A DNA stretch of 64,000 nt from Streptomyces sp. NRRL F-5122 (lineage in GTDB: Bacteria > Actinomycetota > Actinomycetes > Streptomycetales > Streptomycetaceae). Numbering within the stretch: position 1 is the stretch's first letter; every line of letters starts with the position of its first letter. The notes under the pieces are model-generated. The model did not search any database. It saw only the letters and a list, made by a program, of their open reading frames with translations, and had not been told where the DNA came from. A program made the translations under genes and the position numbers. Where the stretch lies: positions 62,001 through 126,000 of the forward strand of contig NZ_LMWH01000059.1 of NCBI RefSeq assembly GCF_001507435.1, written 5' to 3'. Below are positions 1 to 9,874 of the stretch, one piece after another.

Positions 1-417
1 GATGTCCACGCGCATGTACGGGAACCACTCGGGCATGTGCTCGACGTACGACAGTACCGAGCGCTCAAGGGCCGGGTAGGTGTCGTGCCGTCCGATGGTG
101 GGGCAGAGGACGATCAGGAAGTCCTGGTCGACCGGTGCGGGATCCATCATCCGGTCGCTCTGGCGGACCCGGCGGCGGATCAGCAGGGCACCCTGGATGC
201 CGACCATCACGCCCACCACCGGCAGGGACCAGACGATGGTCAGGACCCAGCTCAGTGCCGACGAACTGGGCCGGTAGGTCCACAGGCCCATGGCGACCAG
301 CAGGACGAAGGGCAGCAGGAAGGGGATGATCCCTGGCTTCCATGCCGCGGTGCGCTGGGTGAGCTTCTGATTGTGCCGCGAATGCGGCACGCTCCCGTCG
401 ACCAGTGTCGATGCCAT
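1..417 (-). CDS. Membrane family-2 glycosyltransferase, N-terminal part (cut by window edge)
   Basis: The first 139 codons of a minus-strand gene run off the left edge. After about 28 polar residues there are two hydrophobic helices (about residues 29–47 and 57–80), then a cytoplasmic stretch beginning DFLIVLCPTIGR (99–110), followed by a pattern like the beta1/alpha1 opening of GT2 glycosyltransferases (a Pro-Thr then an amphipathic helix, ALERSVLSY). The DxD and QxxRW motifs would lie beyond the edge, so substrate and product cannot be judged. The ATG at 417 starts a continuous frame with high third-position G/C. It lies downstream of, and in the same direction as, the GH26-like hydrolase, suggesting a polysaccharide synthesis/trimming pair. 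The family call is inferred from partial sequence. Confidence 0.6.
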   Translation of the reverse strand, partial: MASTLVDGSVPHSRHNQKLTQRTAAWKPGIIPFLLPFVLLVAMGLWTYRPSSSALSWVLTIVWSLPVVGVMVGIQGALLIRRRVRQSDRMMDPAPVDQDFLIVLCPTIGRHDTYPALERSVLSYVEHMPEWFPYMRVDI

Positions 418-680
418 GACGACTGCGGAACTCCCGTGAGATCGGTCGGCGCCTCGAGGAAGCGGGCAGGCGGGCATGACGCACTGTGCGCGTCGCATGC
501 TTGTGCCCTGGGTTACGCGTCCTCGAACGCCTCTTCGGCGTCTCGGCCGCTGCCCCTCAGATGCCCCCCCTCGGGCGCCCAGATCACCGGCCGAACAGGT
601 GAATGATGCTTACACATTTTAGGCGTGTAAGAGAAGCGGGTGTGAATGTTGTAGTCAAAAGTTAACCGACTTGTAGACGT

Positions 681-2033
681 TCAATGTCGATTCGTGACTG
701 AGTGTGCCCAGTTTCCGCCACTGATCACTTTGGGAGACCGGTAGGTCCGCTGCACATCCGCCCCCGTGTTCTTCTTTCGGGGGGACGAGGCGTTGTCGTA
801 CGACAACGCTTGGCCCCACACGGTCCACAGCACCCACGGCGTCCTGTCCAGGGTGTCCGGCCGGGCGGCGTTGAGTGGCACGTGGAAGGACTCGGCGACG
901 ATCCGCGGCTTGCCGTACTGCTCCAGTCCGCGGTACCAGACCTCCGTCCAGGCCCCCGCACCGAACGGCTCGGCGGGGCTGCCGCTGTAGTCGTCGACCC
1001 CCACCACGTCCACGTAACGGTCGCCAGGGTAGTAGGGCCGGGGCTCGCGCCCGTAGGAGCCGTCCCAGGAGTTGGGCGCCCATACGAAGATCAGGTTGTG
1101 CAGTCCGCGCCGCCCCACGAGGTGGTCGTACGTCACGCGCCACAACTGCCGGAAGTGGTCCGGGTCCTGGCCCCCCCACCAAAAGCCGTGCCCGGGCTTC
1201 GTGTTCATCTCGTGGTACGGGCGCAGCAGCACCGGAACCCCGTGGTCGGCGAGATAGCCCAGATGGTCGGCGAGGAAGTCGAGGTCGTGCAGCAGGTCCT
1301 GGTGCTCCGAGGTGCCCGGGGTGATCACCCGGGCGAACCAGCCGGGGTCGTGGGCGGCGGGGGAGTTGCGCTGCTGTGTCTGTGCGAATCCCTTGACCGG
1401 GCTTCCGGGGTACGGCTGGTGGAAGGAGAAACCGACGATGCCCGCGGGGCCGCCCCCGTTGTGCGGCAGCGAGACCTCGGTGCCGGACGTGCAGTCCCAG
1501 TGGCTGCCGGAGGGACGGTACGAGCCGTCGTCCGGCCGCGGCAGGCCCGCCCAGACGCCCAGGGCGAGATCCACGGCGTCGTCGACGTACCCCCACATCC
1601 GGCGGCAGCTCGGCCAGGAGCGTGAGTAGGAGCGGGACTCGCCCACCGCCCAGCCCGGCTGTCCGTAACCGGGCCCAAGGTCCAGCTCCACGAACCCGGG
1701 CAGCCGCCCGGTGATGTCCTGTGCCTTGCGGTAGTAGTAGCCCGGCTGCTTGGTGCCGCGGTAGTCGCCGTACTGGGGGTTGTACCGCTCGTTCTGCAGC
1801 TCCACGTGCTGCCCGATGACCGTGCGGCTCGGGCGGCCGTGCCGTGCGTCGTTCTCCAGGCCGGCCAGCATCGCGTACACCCGGCGTGCGGCCGGGGTGG
1901 CCCTGGGGTCGCGCTCCCGCAGATCGGTCGCGACCGTCACCGGTGCCTTGTCCGGCCAGGCCCACACCGCCAGTGGCGCCGTCACCGCCGCGCCGATCGC
2001 TCCCAGCAGACCGATGCGTCCTCGCATCCGCAT
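681..2033 (-). CDS. GH26-like glycoside hydrolase (beta-mannanase type), exported or membrane-anchored
   Basis: A 450-residue protein with an N-terminal hydrophobic segment (about residues 6–25) that could be an uncleaved anchor or a signal peptide. The body carries GH26 hallmarks: RPYHEMN (271–277), with Glu275 the expected acid/base, a following FWWGG (284–288), NLIFVWAPN (313–321), the YPGDRYVDVVGVDDY strand (335–349), and an IVAESF segment whose Glu381 is the expected nucleophile. GH26 enzymes cleave beta-1,4-mannans or beta-1,3/1,4-glucans, and the exact substrate cannot be told from sequence. It is transcribed toward the partial glycosyltransferase, 263 bases away. An AT-rich stretch (about 600–680) lies just after the stop. 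These two genes look like an addition beside the ribosomal-protein locus. The family is fairly sure; the substrate is not. Confidence 0.75.
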   Translation of the reverse strand: MRMRGRIGLLGAIGAAVTAPLAVWAWPDKAPVTVATDLRERDPRATPAARRVYAMLAGLENDARHGRPSRTVIGQHVELQNERYNPQYGDYRGTKQPGYYYRKAQDITGRLPGFVELDLGPGYGQPGWAVGESRSYSRSWPSCRRMWGYVDDAVDLALGVWAGLPRPDDGSYRPSGSHWDCTSGTEVSLPHNGGGPAGIVGFSFHQPYPGSPVKGFAQTQQRNSPAAHDPGWFARVITPGTSEHQDLLHDLDFLADHLGYLADHGVPVLLRPYHEMNTKPGHGFWWGGQDPDHFRQLWRVTYDHLVGRRGLHNLIFVWAPNSWDGSYGREPRPYYPGDRYVDVVGVDDYSGSPAEPFGAGAWTEVWYRGLEQYGKPRIVAESFHVPLNAARPDTLDRTPWVLWTVWGQALSYDNASSPRKKNTGADVQRTYRSPKVISGGNWAHSVTNRH

Positions 2034-2114
2034 GACGTCAGGCCGATCCCGTGATCGACCGCACGGCGTCCCGGTGTTCCCCGGGACGCCTGTGGTCTGC
2101 GGACGCGCGGCGTA

Positions 2115-2990
2115 TCACTGGTCGGCGGCCGCGGCCGCCTGCACCTCGCCGCGGCGGCGGATCTGCCGGAAGGCGAACGCGGCCATGTCGTCGCCAGCCG
2201 TGAAGACCTTGGCGTCCTTGGCCGTCACGTCCTTGCCGTTGGTGAAGCCGGCGAGCGTGAAGTAGGCGTAGCGACCGTAGGAATTGGTGGTGGAACGGCA
2301 GACCGTCTTGCGGCAGAACGTGGGCACGCCCTTGCCGAACAGCGAGGTGATGAAGCTCTTCTTGTCCGCCTGCTGCTTGGTCTTCGTCGCCTGGTCGGTG
2401 GTGTCGAAGAGCGCCACGCCGACCGTCACCGCGACGCCGTCCTTGGTGTAGGTGGCACGGATGACACGGGTGCAGCGGTTCTTGGTGAGCACCGCGGGCA
2501 GCGTGTTCTGAGCGGCCGAGGCGCACTTCGTGGTGTCCGCCGTCGGCCCCTTCTTGTAGACGTTCGTGCCCACGGTCAGCTGGGTGCCGGGGAACAGCGT
2601 GTCCGCGCTGATCGGTGCCTTGTCCTTCTGCACGCTGGATATGAAGTCCATCGGGTCCAGCGGAGGAGGAGCCGAGGTCGGGGCGAACGTCGGAACGGTC
2701 GCGGCACTCCCGCTGGGGAGGTCCGCGGTGCCCGGCAGCGAGCCGGACGGCTTGCCCGATGCCTCGGGGCTGCCGTTCGCGGACACGACGGCCACGGCGA
2801 CGGCGGCGCCGACGGCGACCGTGGCCAGGGCGCCGCCGAGGATCAGCAGCAGCCGACGGCGCTTGTTGCGCGCCTCGGAGGCTTCGGCGAGCGCGGCCCA
2901 GTCGGGGGTGTCGCTGCGGCTACCCCGCTCGGACTGCTGGGAAGTCGGTTTCCAGGGATCCCACGGGGGCTCCCCCTGCCCATAACTCAT
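2115..2990 (-). CDS. Membrane-anchored protein of unknown function
   Basis: A 291-residue protein. It has a Pro/Gly/Ser-rich cytoplasmic N terminus (about 40 residues), an Arg/Lys cluster (NKRRR, 42–46), one transmembrane helix (about 47–70), a Ser/Pro/Thr-rich linker to about residue 115, and a soluble extracytoplasmic domain. That domain has four cysteines (CASAAQ, NRCTR, FCRKTVCR) that could form disulfides outside the cell. The ATG at 2990 (MSYGQGE) was chosen; a start three codons earlier at 2999 is equally in frame, and neither has a strong ribosome site. I do not recognise a catalytic motif. An equivalent protein sits upstream of rplM in other streptomycetes as I remember it. Confidence 0.75.
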   Translation of the reverse strand: MSYGQGEPPWDPWKPTSQQSERGSRSDTPDWAALAEASEARNKRRRLLLILGGALATVAVGAAVAVAVVSANGSPEASGKPSGSLPGTADLPSGSAATVPTFAPTSAPPPLDPMDFISSVQKDKAPISADTLFPGTQLTVGTNVYKKGPTADTTKCASAAQNTLPAVLTKNRCTRVIRATYTKDGVAVTVGVALFDTTDQATKTKQQADKKSFITSLFGKGVPTFCRKTVCRSTTNSYGRYAYFTLAGFTNGKDVTAKDAKVFTAGDDMAAFAFRQIRRRGEVQAAAAADQ

Positions 2991-3229
2991 GCGGCGCATC
3001 TTAGACGGGCCGCGAAGGGTCCCGTTCCCTTCGGTGGCCCCCGGGACGGCGCGACCGGGAGGCAGAATGGACAGGCTCCCGCTTTGTGTGGCAGCCCCGG
3101 CAAAACCAGCCTGTCCGACCTTTGAGGGCGAGGTCACCGGGTCCGGCACGCGCGGCGGGGTGCGGTCGCGGGGACGATCGGCGGTGCCGCGGCGCCGAAA
3201 CCGCCAGGACCGGCGCGGGCCCCTTCGTT

Positions 3230-3258
3230 TTGACCCATGTGGATGCCCCCGTTATCCT
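3230..3258 (+). promoter_or_regulatory. Vegetative (HrdB-type) promoter of rplM–rpsI
   Basis: TTGACC at 3230–3235 and TATCCT at 3253–3258 are separated by exactly 17 bases. This is an excellent match to the major sigma-factor consensus, oriented toward rplM. Transcription would start near 3265, about 175 bases before the rplM start. Confidence 0.7.
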
Positions 3259-3438
3259 GGCTGTTCGTTATGTGTATTGGCTTGCTCATTCTCACGTGAG
3301 GGGCCCTTACACCGGTCCACCGGGCCGATGACCAGCGACCTGCACGCGGCTTGCGTCACCGCAGTGCGGTCTGGGCTGTCGTGATCGTCTTCGGTGACCT
3401 TGTCAGGATCCTCACTGAAGAAGCGAAGGCTACGAACC
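3259..3438 (+). other. Long untranslated leader of rplM
   Basis: About 175 bases separate the predicted transcription start from the rplM GTG, with no convincing ORF. Ribosomal-protein leaders of this length often carry autogenous control structures. Short inverted repeats are visible but I cannot assign a known L13 leader motif. The rest of the gap (2991–3229) shows no gene. Confidence 0.4.
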
Positions 3439-3882
3439 GTGCGTACGTACAGCCCCAAGCCCGGCGATGTGACGCGTCAGTGGCACGTCATCGACGCTCA
3501 GGACGTCGTCCTGGGCCGTCTGGCCACCACCGCCGCCACGCTGCTGCGCGGCAAGCACAAGCCGATCTATGCGCCCCACGTGGACACCGGCGATTTCGTC
3601 ATCATCATCAACGCGGACAAGGTGCACCTGTCCGGTAACAAGCGGACCCAGAAGATGGCGTACCGCCACTCCGGCTACCCGGGTGGTCTGCGTTCCGTCC
3701 GCTACGACGACCTGCTGGCGAACAACCCCGAGAAGGCCGTCGAGAAGGCCGTCAAGGGCATGCTCCCCAAGAACTCCCTGGGCCGTCAGATGCTCTCGAA
3801 GCTGAAGGTCTACAAGGGTGACCAGCACCCGCACGCTGCCCAGCAGCCGGTGCCGTTCGAGATCACCCAGGTCGCGCAGTAA
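3439..3882 (+). CDS. rplM: 50S ribosomal protein L13
   Basis: The 147-residue large-subunit protein L13, an early assembly protein that binds 23S rRNA. The conserved opening [15 protein letters not shown] and the later RHSGYPGG and [11 protein letters not shown] blocks are diagnostic of L13. The GTG at 3439 gives the family length; an in-frame ATG at 3394 would add 15 residues absent from typical L13. rpsI follows after 42 bases in the usual L13–S9 operon. Confidence 0.97.
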   Translation: MRTYSPKPGDVTRQWHVIDAQDVVLGRLATTAATLLRGKHKPIYAPHVDTGDFVIIINADKVHLSGNKRTQKMAYRHSGYPGGLRSVRYDDLLANNPEKAVEKAVKGMLPKNSLGRQMLSKLKVYKGDQHPHAAQQPVPFEITQVAQ

Positions 3883-3924
3883 GTCCGGCCACCCCCTAAG
3901 ACCGAAGAGAATCTGAGGAGAATC

Positions 3925-4437
3925 GTGGCCGAGACCACTGCCGAGCAGCCGCTCGAAGAGCTTGACATCGACAGCTACACCACCGAGACCGATGTCCCGG
4001 TGGAGGGTGAGTACACCTCCGAGTCCCTCGCGTCCCGCTTCGGCGAGCCCCAGCCGGCCGCCGGCCTGGGCCGTCGCAAGAACGCCATCGCCCGCGTCCG
4101 GATCGTTCCGGGCTCCGGAAAGTGGAAGATCAACGGTCGCACCCTCGAGGACTACTTCCCGAACAAGGTGCACCAGCAGGAAGTCAACGAGCCCTTCAAG
4201 GTGCTCGAGCTGGACGGCCGCTACGACGTCATCGCCCGCATCGCGGGTGGCGGCGTCTCCGGTCAGGCCGGTGCGCTCCGTCTCGGTGTCGCCCGTGCGC
4301 TGAACGAGGCGGACGTCGACAACAACCGTGGCGCGCTGAAGAAGGCCGGCTTCCTGCGCCGCGACGACCGCGCGGTCGAGCGGAAGAAGGCCGGTCTGAA
4401 GAAGGCCCGCAAGGCCCCGCAGTACAGCAAGCGCTGA
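3925..4437 (+). CDS. rpsI: 30S ribosomal protein S9
   Basis: A 170-residue small-subunit protein S9. A 40-residue acidic N-terminal extension, normal in actinobacteria, precedes the conserved core starting [14 protein letters not shown], with [10 protein letters not shown] in the middle and the basic C-terminal tail ending QYSKR that reaches the P-site tRNA. The GTG start has a GAGGAG ribosome site seven bases upstream. It forms an operon with rplM and is followed by a strong hairpin terminator. Confidence 0.97.
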   Translation: MAETTAEQPLEELDIDSYTTETDVPVEGEYTSESLASRFGEPQPAAGLGRRKNAIARVRIVPGSGKWKINGRTLEDYFPNKVHQQEVNEPFKVLELDGRYDVIARIAGGGVSGQAGALRLGVARALNEADVDNNRGALKKAGFLRRDDRAVERKKAGLKKARKAPQYSKR

Positions 4438-4488
4438 TCGCATCCGCTGGTCGCTGCGGGCGTCGTACCGCCTGCAGCGCGCACGCAT

Positions 4489-4521
4489 CGCCCCGGCAGC
4501 ACGCTCTGTGCCGCCGGGGCG
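4489..4521 (+). terminator. Terminator after rplM–rpsI
   Basis: A 14-base stem with one mismatch (CGCCCCGGC… pairing with …GCCGGGGCG) around a 5-base loop, followed by GTTCGTTT. It lies 52 bases after the rpsI stop. Confidence 0.75.
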
Positions 4522-4676
4522 GTTCGTTTACGGGGAGTGGCGCTTATCCCCGGCTTATGGAGTTCGGCTTGTGGAGCTTATGGAGCAATCCCGACGGTCT
4601 CGGTACGGACGCGGGTGATAAGCCTGAAGACAGATCCGGAGCCGCACAATCGCAGCAACGTTCGGAGGACGACACA

Positions 4677-6035
4677 GTGGGACGACTCTTCGGTACGGAC
4701 GGCGTACGCGGCGTCGCCAACGCGGATTTGACGGCCGAGATGGCGCTCGGTCTGTCCGTGGCAGCGGCACACGTACTGGCCGAGGCGGGTACGTTCGAGG
4801 GCCACAAGCCGAAGGCGGTGGTCGGACGGGATCCGCGTGCGTCCGGGGAGTTCCTGGAAGCCGCCGTGGTCGCTGGGCTCGCCAGCGCGGGCGTGGACGT
4901 GCTGCGCGTGGGAGTCCTGCCCACCCCGGCCGTCGCGTATCTGACCGGTGCGCTCGGCGCCGACCTCGGTGTGATGCTCTCCGCCAGCCACAACGCCATG
5001 CCCGACAACGGGATCAAGTTCTTTGCCCGCGGTGGCCACAAACTGGCCGACGATCTCGAGGACAAGATCGAGACCGTGTACGAGGAGCACCGCACCGGCG
5101 CTCCCTGGGACCGGCCCACGGGCGCCGGGGTCGGACGTGTGAGGTCCTACCGCGAGGGCCTCGACCGGTACGTGGGCCACCTCCTCGACGTCCTGCCGAA
5201 CCGCATCGAAGGGCTCAAGATCGTCCTCGACGAGGCCCACGGCGCCGCCGCCCGGGTCTCCCCGGAGGCGTTCACTCGGGCGGGCGCCGAGATCGTCACG
5301 ATCGGCGCGGAGCCCGACGGCCTCAACATCAACGCCGGCTGCGGCTCGACCCACCTGGACAAGCTCAAGGCCGCCGTCGTCGAGCACGGCGCCGATCTCG
5401 GTATCGCGCACGACGGCGACGCCGACCGCTGCCTCGCCGTGGACCACACGGGCGAGGAGGTGGACGGCGACCAGATCCTGGCCGTACTCGCGCTGGCGAT
5501 GCGGGAGCGTTCCGCACTGCGCTCCGGCACCGTCGTCGCGACGGTCATGTCGAATCTGGGCTTCAAGCTGGCCATGGAGCGCGAGGGCATCCACCTGGTG
5601 CAGACCGCGGTCGGTGACCGGTACGTGCTGGAGGAGATGAAGGAGAAGGGCTACGCGCTCGGCGGCGAGCAGTCCGGGCACGTCATCATCCTCGACCACG
5701 CCACCACCGGTGACGGCACGCTGACCGGCCTGCTGCTGGCCGCGCGGGTGGCGCAGACCGGCCGCACGCTCAAGGACCTCGCCTCGGTGATGCAGCGGCT
5801 GCCGCAGGTCCTCGTGAACGTCCCCGACGTCGACAAGTCCCGTGTCGGTACGTCCGCCGACGTCGCCTCCGCCGTCACCGAGGCCGAGCGGGAGCTGGGG
5901 TCGACCGGGCGGGTGCTGCTGCGTCCCTCGGGCACCGAGCCGCTGGTGCGGGTCATGGTGGAGGCCGCAGACATCGACCAGGCGCGGTCCGTGGCCGGCC
6001 GTCTCGCGGACGCGGTGAAGTCGGCGCTCGGCTAG
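4677..6035 (+). CDS. glmM: Phosphoglucosamine mutase
   Basis: A 452-residue enzyme that interconverts GlcN-6-P and GlcN-1-P on the way to UDP-GlcNAc for peptidoglycan. It starts [12 protein letters not shown]. It has the phosphoserine loop SASHN (102–106, Ser104 the likely phospho-carrier) and the Mg-binding DGDADR (246–251). A C-terminal RPSGTEP phosphate-binding loop is also present. The GTG at 4677 has GGAGG nine bases upstream and gives the standard family length, although the frame is open further upstream. glmS, the preceding pathway step, lies 1.7 kb downstream. Its stop codon overlaps the stop of a decayed gene on the other strand. Confidence 0.96.
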   Translation: MGRLFGTDGVRGVANADLTAEMALGLSVAAAHVLAEAGTFEGHKPKAVVGRDPRASGEFLEAAVVAGLASAGVDVLRVGVLPTPAVAYLTGALGADLGVMLSASHNAMPDNGIKFFARGGHKLADDLEDKIETVYEEHRTGAPWDRPTGAGVGRVRSYREGLDRYVGHLLDVLPNRIEGLKIVLDEAHGAAARVSPEAFTRAGAEIVTIGAEPDGLNINAGCGSTHLDKLKAAVVEHGADLGIAHDGDADRCLAVDHTGEEVDGDQILAVLALAMRERSALRSGTVVATVMSNLGFKLAMEREGIHLVQTAVGDRYVLEEMKEKGYALGGEQSGHVIILDHATTGDGTLTGLLLAARVAQTGRTLKDLASVMQRLPQVLVNVPDVDKSRVGTSADVASAVTEAERELGSTGRVLLRPSGTEPLVRVMVEAADIDQARSVAGRLADAVKSALG

Positions 6036-6208
6036 AGACGCCCGGCTCCGGAGTTGCGTTCACGCTGTCCGGCCCAGAACCACTTCTGGGTCGGCAGGGT
6101 GACCGTGCCCGCGAGCACGATACCCAGCAGGTTCAGCAGGAGCTGCGCGGTGGAGCCCCATGCCCGGCGGTACTCGTTGCTGGTGAAGGCGACGGCTGCG
6201 TTCGCGGC
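6032..6208 (-). pseudogene. Remnant of a DUF389 membrane protein (C-terminal fragment)
   Basis: A minus-strand stretch encodes about 58 residues resembling the C-terminal end of streptomycete DUF389 membrane proteins. These start AANAAVAF, then a WGS(T)xQLLLNL block and LLGIVLAGTVTL, and end with a basic tail and stop. The rest of the gene (about 270 residues) is missing: upstream of the fragment only 17 bases remain before the coaA stop. The TAG stop overlaps the glmM TAG in the palindrome CTAG. As I remember it, intact DUF389 genes occur at this locus in related species, so this looks like a deletion remnant. The family assignment is from memory. Confidence 0.55.
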
Positions 6209-6225
6209 ACCACGTCGTCGGTCTT

Positions 6226-7215
6226 CTACAGCTTGCGCAGGCTCAGCCGCTGCACCTTGTGGTCCGGGCCCTTGCGCACCACCAGGGTGGCGCGGCCGCG
6301 GGTCGGTGCGATGTTCTCCACGAGGTTCGGCTTGTTGATCGTCTGCCACATCGTGCGGGCGTAGTCGAGGGCCTCCTCCTCGGCGACCTGCGTGTACTTG
6401 CGGAAGTACGACGAGGGGTCCTGGAAGGCGGTCTGGCGGAGCTTGCGGAAGCGGTTGAGGTACCAGCGTTCGACGTCCTCGGTGCGGGCGTCGACGTACA
6501 CGCTGAAGTCGAAGTAGTCGGCGAGGCCGACCCGGGTACGGCCGTCCTTGCCCGGGAGGGCCGGCTGGAGCACGTTGAGGCCCTCGACGATGAGGATGTC
6601 CGGGCGGCGGACGGTGAGCGTGCGACCGGGCACGATGTCGTAGATCAGGTGCGAGTAGACCGGGGCCGTCACCTCGTCCTTGCCGGCCTTGATGTCGGCG
6701 ACGAAACGGGTCAGCGCCCGGCGGTCGTACGACTCGGGGAAGCCCTTGCGCGCCATCAGCCCGCGGGCCTGGAGTTCCCCGGTGGGCAGCAGGAAGCCGT
6801 CGGTGGTCACCCGCTCCACCCGCGGGTGCTCGGGCCAGCGGGAGAGCAGGGCCTGCAGCAGACGGGCGACGGTCGACTTGCCGACCGCCACGGAGCCCGC
6901 GACACCTATGACGAACGGGGTGCCGGACTGGGAGCCCTGCTCGCCGAGAAAGGTGTTCAGGGCCCCGCGCAGGCCGTCGGTGGCGCCGACGTAGAGGTTG
7001 AGCAGCCGCGACAGCGGGAGGTAGACGTCCCGCACCTCGTCGAGGTCGATCACGTCGCCGAGACCGCGCAGCTTCTCGACCTCCTCGGCCGTCAGCGGCA
7101 GCGGCGTCTTGTCGCGCAGCGCGCTCCACTCGGCACGGGTGAGGTCGACGTAGGGAGTCGCCTCCGGCCTTGGCCGGTGGGCGCTCCGGGGCATCGAGGA
7201 GACCGGAGAGATCAC
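6226..7215 (-). CDS. coaA: Type I pantothenate kinase
   Basis: A 329-residue kinase that phosphorylates pantothenate, the first committed step of coenzyme A synthesis. The Walker A loop [12 protein letters not shown] is at 104–115. DGFLLP, the IVEGLNVLQ block and the [16 protein letters not shown] segments are typical of type I (CoaA, PRK-like) enzymes. The GTG at 7215 fits the conserved N terminus of streptomycete CoaA; an ATG seven bases earlier is in another frame. acpS, which uses CoA, lies 2.7 kb away on the other strand. Confidence 0.93.
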   Translation of the reverse strand: MISPVSSMPRSAHRPRPEATPYVDLTRAEWSALRDKTPLPLTAEEVEKLRGLGDVIDLDEVRDVYLPLSRLLNLYVGATDGLRGALNTFLGEQGSQSGTPFVIGVAGSVAVGKSTVARLLQALLSRWPEHPRVERVTTDGFLLPTGELQARGLMARKGFPESYDRRALTRFVADIKAGKDEVTAPVYSHLIYDIVPGRTLTVRRPDILIVEGLNVLQPALPGKDGRTRVGLADYFDFSVYVDARTEDVERWYLNRFRKLRQTAFQDPSSYFRKYTQVAEEEALDYARTMWQTINKPNLVENIAPTRGRATLVVRKGPDHKVQRLSLRKL

Positions 7216-7224
7216 AGTCCATTG

Positions 7225-7632
7225 TTAACGGAGTTCGAACCGGACTGTGGGGTGGGGTGCGTCACGTCCGCCTGGCGCGGACATGTCGAAGGGTGGGCTG
7301 ATTTCGTCCGCCGTCGCGTCCGTTGGCCGATCCGGCCGGTCCGTGGTGCCTTCGCGGACCGGGTAATCCGGATGGCTCAATCGCCCGCCGAGGCCGGACG
7401 ACGGACCGGCCGCCGGCGGTGTCGCGACGGGCCGTGTCGGCTGAGGGCTTGCAGCCGCCTGCCCGCCGGCGGTGTCCATCGCCTCGTGGCGCGCCTGGAT
7501 GCGCGCGATGACGCGTTCCTGTCCCAGCCCCTTGGCCCGGCGGAGTTCGGCTTTGGTGGCGAACAGGGGGATCCCCCCCCGCCCCGGTCGTCCGGGCGAG
7601 CACTTTTCGACACACTCGGTGCCGCGCTCCAT
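7225..7632 (-). CDS. Possible small hypothetical protein upstream of coaA
   Basis: An open frame of 135 codons. Its stop lies nine bases before the coaA start, as in an operon. The first half (ATG at 7632) has moderately biased codons and a plausible helical segment rich in Arg, Ala and Glu (KAELRRAKGLGQERVIARI). The second half is Pro/Ala/Arg-rich with poorer third-position G/C, so this may be a short real gene with an eroded tail or a chance frame. I recognise no domain. The remaining 7633–7764, up to glmS, would hold the divergent promoters. Confidence 0.3.
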   Translation of the reverse strand: MERGTECVEKCSPGRPGRGGIPLFATKAELRRAKGLGQERVIARIQARHEAMDTAGGQAAASPQPTRPVATPPAAGPSSGLGGRLSHPDYPVREGTTDRPDRPTDATADEISPPFDMSAPGGRDAPHPTVRFELR

Positions 7633-7764
7633 CACTGGTTGATCACGAGTGCCCGGTCTGCCATGTGTGCTTCGGCGCGCGGGTGTTCGTACGCCAGTGG
7701 GAATTTCCGATTTCGGGCACGCTTCGAGAGGTCGGGACGTCCCCCGGACCGTAGGCTGCGGCAC

Positions 7765-9612
7765 ATGTGCGGAATTGTGGGATACGTGGGGCCGCAGTCG
7801 GCGCTCGATGTGGTCGTGGCGGGATTGAAGCGGCTGGAGTACCGGGGATACGACTCGGCGGGCGTCGCCGTGCTCGCGGACGGGGGCCTGGCCGCCGCCA
7901 AGAAGGCGGGCAAGCTGGTCAACCTGGAGAAGGAGCTGGTGGATCGGCCGCTGCCGGCCGGCACCACGGGTCTCGGGCACACCCGCTGGGCCACCCATGG
8001 CGCACCGACCGACGTCAACGCGCATCCGCATCTCGACAACGCGGGCCGCGTCGCCGTCGTCCACAACGGGATCATCGAGAACTTCGCGCTCCTGCGGGCC
8101 GAACTGGCGGAGCGGGGCCATGTGCTCGCCTCCGACACGGACACCGAGGTCGTCGCCCATCTGCTCGCCGAGGAGTTCGCGGTGACGGCGGACCTGGCGG
8201 AAGCGATGCGGCTGGTGTGCCGGCGGCTGGACGGCGCGTTCACCCTGGTGGCGGTGCACGCCGACGAGCCGGACGTGGTTGTCGGCGCCCGGCGGAACTC
8301 CCCGCTGGTGGTGGGCGTCGGTGAGGGCGAGGCCTTCCTCGCCTCGGACGTCGCGGCGTTCATCGCCCACACCCGGTCCGCGATCGAGCTGGGCCAGGAC
8401 CAGGTGGTCGAACTGCGCCGCGACGGCGTCACGGTCACCGGCTTCGACGGCCGCCCCGCCGACGTCCGCTCCTATCACGTGGATTGGGATGCCTCGGCCG
8501 CCGAGAAGGGCGGCTACGACTACTTCATGCTCAAGGAGATCGCCGAGCAGCCCAAGGCGGTCGCCGACACCCTGCTCGGCCGTATCGACGCCTCCGGCTC
8601 GCTGCGCCTGGACGAACTGCGGATCTCGGCCGCCGAACTGCGCGAGGTCGACAAGATCGTGGTCGTGGCGTGCGGCACGGCCTTCCACGCCGGGATGATC
8701 GCCAAGTACGCCATCGAGCACTGGACACGCATTCCGTGCGAGGTCGAGCTGGCCAGCGAGTTCCGCTACCGGGACCCGATCCTCGACCCGCGCACGCTGG
8801 TCATCGCCATCTCGCAGTCCGGCGAGACCATGGACACGCTGATGGCCCTGCGGCACGCCCGTGAGCAGGGTTCCAAGGTGCTGGCCATCTGCAACACCAA
8901 CGGGTCGACGATTCCCCGGGAGTCGGACGCCGTGCTGTACACGCATGCGGGCCCGGAGGTCGCGGTCGCCTCGACCAAGGCGTTCCTGACCCAGCTCGTC
9001 GCCTGCTATCTCGTGGCCCTCTACCTGGGACAGGTGCGCGGCACCAAGTGGGGTGACGAGATCCATGTCGTCATCCGCGACCTGTCGCAGATCTCCCGCG
9101 CGGTCGAGCGGGTGCTCGGGACCATGGAGCCGGTACGCAAGCTGGCGCGCTCGCTCGCCGACAAGAACACCGTGCTCTTCCTGGGCCGGCACGTCGGCTA
9201 TCCGGTGGCCCTAGAAGGCGCCCTCAAGCTCAAGGAGTTGGCGTACATGCACGCCGAGGGCTTCGCGGCGGGCGAGCTGAAGCACGGGCCGATCGCGCTG
9301 ATCGAGGAGGACCTGCCGGTCGTCGTGGTCGCGCCGTCGCCCCGAGCGCGCTCGGTCCTGCACGACAAGATCGTCTCCAATATCCAGGAGATCCGTGCGA
9401 GGGGTGCGCGCACCATCGTGATCGCGGAGGAGGGCGACGAGGCGGTGGCCCCGTACGCGGACCATCTGATCCGCATCCCCGCGACGCCCACCTTGTTGCA
9501 GCCGCTGGTCGCGACGGTGCCCCTCCAGGTCTTCGCCTGCGAACTGGCGACGGCCCGGGGCAACGAGGTGGACCAGCCGCGGAACCTGGCGAAGTCGGTG
9601 ACGGTGGAATGA
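7765..9612 (+). CDS. glmS: Glutamine–fructose-6-phosphate aminotransferase (isomerizing)
   Basis: A 615-residue enzyme making GlcN-6-P from fructose-6-P and glutamine, the entry to amino-sugar synthesis. The N-terminal Ntn glutaminase begins MCGIVGYVG with the nucleophile Cys2. GHTRWATHG and HNGIIEN are the other glutaminase motifs. The C-terminal half has two SIS isomerase domains with [19 protein letters not shown], the [11 protein letters not shown] segment, and the terminal NLAKSVTVE. Length is normal. I see no clear ribosome site upstream of the ATG. The product feeds GlmM, encoded 1.7 kb upstream. Confidence 0.97.
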   Translation: MCGIVGYVGPQSALDVVVAGLKRLEYRGYDSAGVAVLADGGLAAAKKAGKLVNLEKELVDRPLPAGTTGLGHTRWATHGAPTDVNAHPHLDNAGRVAVVHNGIIENFALLRAELAERGHVLASDTDTEVVAHLLAEEFAVTADLAEAMRLVCRRLDGAFTLVAVHADEPDVVVGARRNSPLVVGVGEGEAFLASDVAAFIAHTRSAIELGQDQVVELRRDGVTVTGFDGRPADVRSYHVDWDASAAEKGGYDYFMLKEIAEQPKAVADTLLGRIDASGSLRLDELRISAAELREVDKIVVVACGTAFHAGMIAKYAIEHWTRIPCEVELASEFRYRDPILDPRTLVIAISQSGETMDTLMALRHAREQGSKVLAICNTNGSTIPRESDAVLYTHAGPEVAVASTKAFLTQLVACYLVALYLGQVRGTKWGDEIHVVIRDLSQISRAVERVLGTMEPVRKLARSLADKNTVLFLGRHVGYPVALEGALKLKELAYMHAEGFAAGELKHGPIALIEEDLPVVVVAPSPRARSVLHDKIVSNIQEIRARGARTIVIAEEGDEAVAPYADHLIRIPATPTLLQPLVATVPLQVFACELATARGNEVDQPRNLAKSVTVE

Positions 9613-9874
9613 GTCCTCGGGGCCTGTGAACACGACTCGAACGCCCGGCCGGGGAGTGCGAGTCGGGCAGGGACACGGGACGGGGGAGTCGACGGCCGCA
9701 GCGGTGGCGGCCTGTTCGCCGGGGGCCGGGGATTCCGGGACCCCTCCGGAGCGGGCGCTCTCCGGCGTTCGGGACAGCCGTGTGCCGACCGGTCGCCGCA
9801 GGCCGGCAGCCGGTCGTGACGGACGCGTCGTCGGAGACCGGGGAGCGGAGGCGGGCCGCCGTAGGGTGCTCCGT

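Noticed and set aside
3430..4488. A 352-codon open frame on the minus strand opposite rplM–rpsI
   Set aside because: It mirrors the strongly conserved ribosomal-protein genes. Long antisense frames are an artefact of high G+C codon bias, and the product has no recognisable features.
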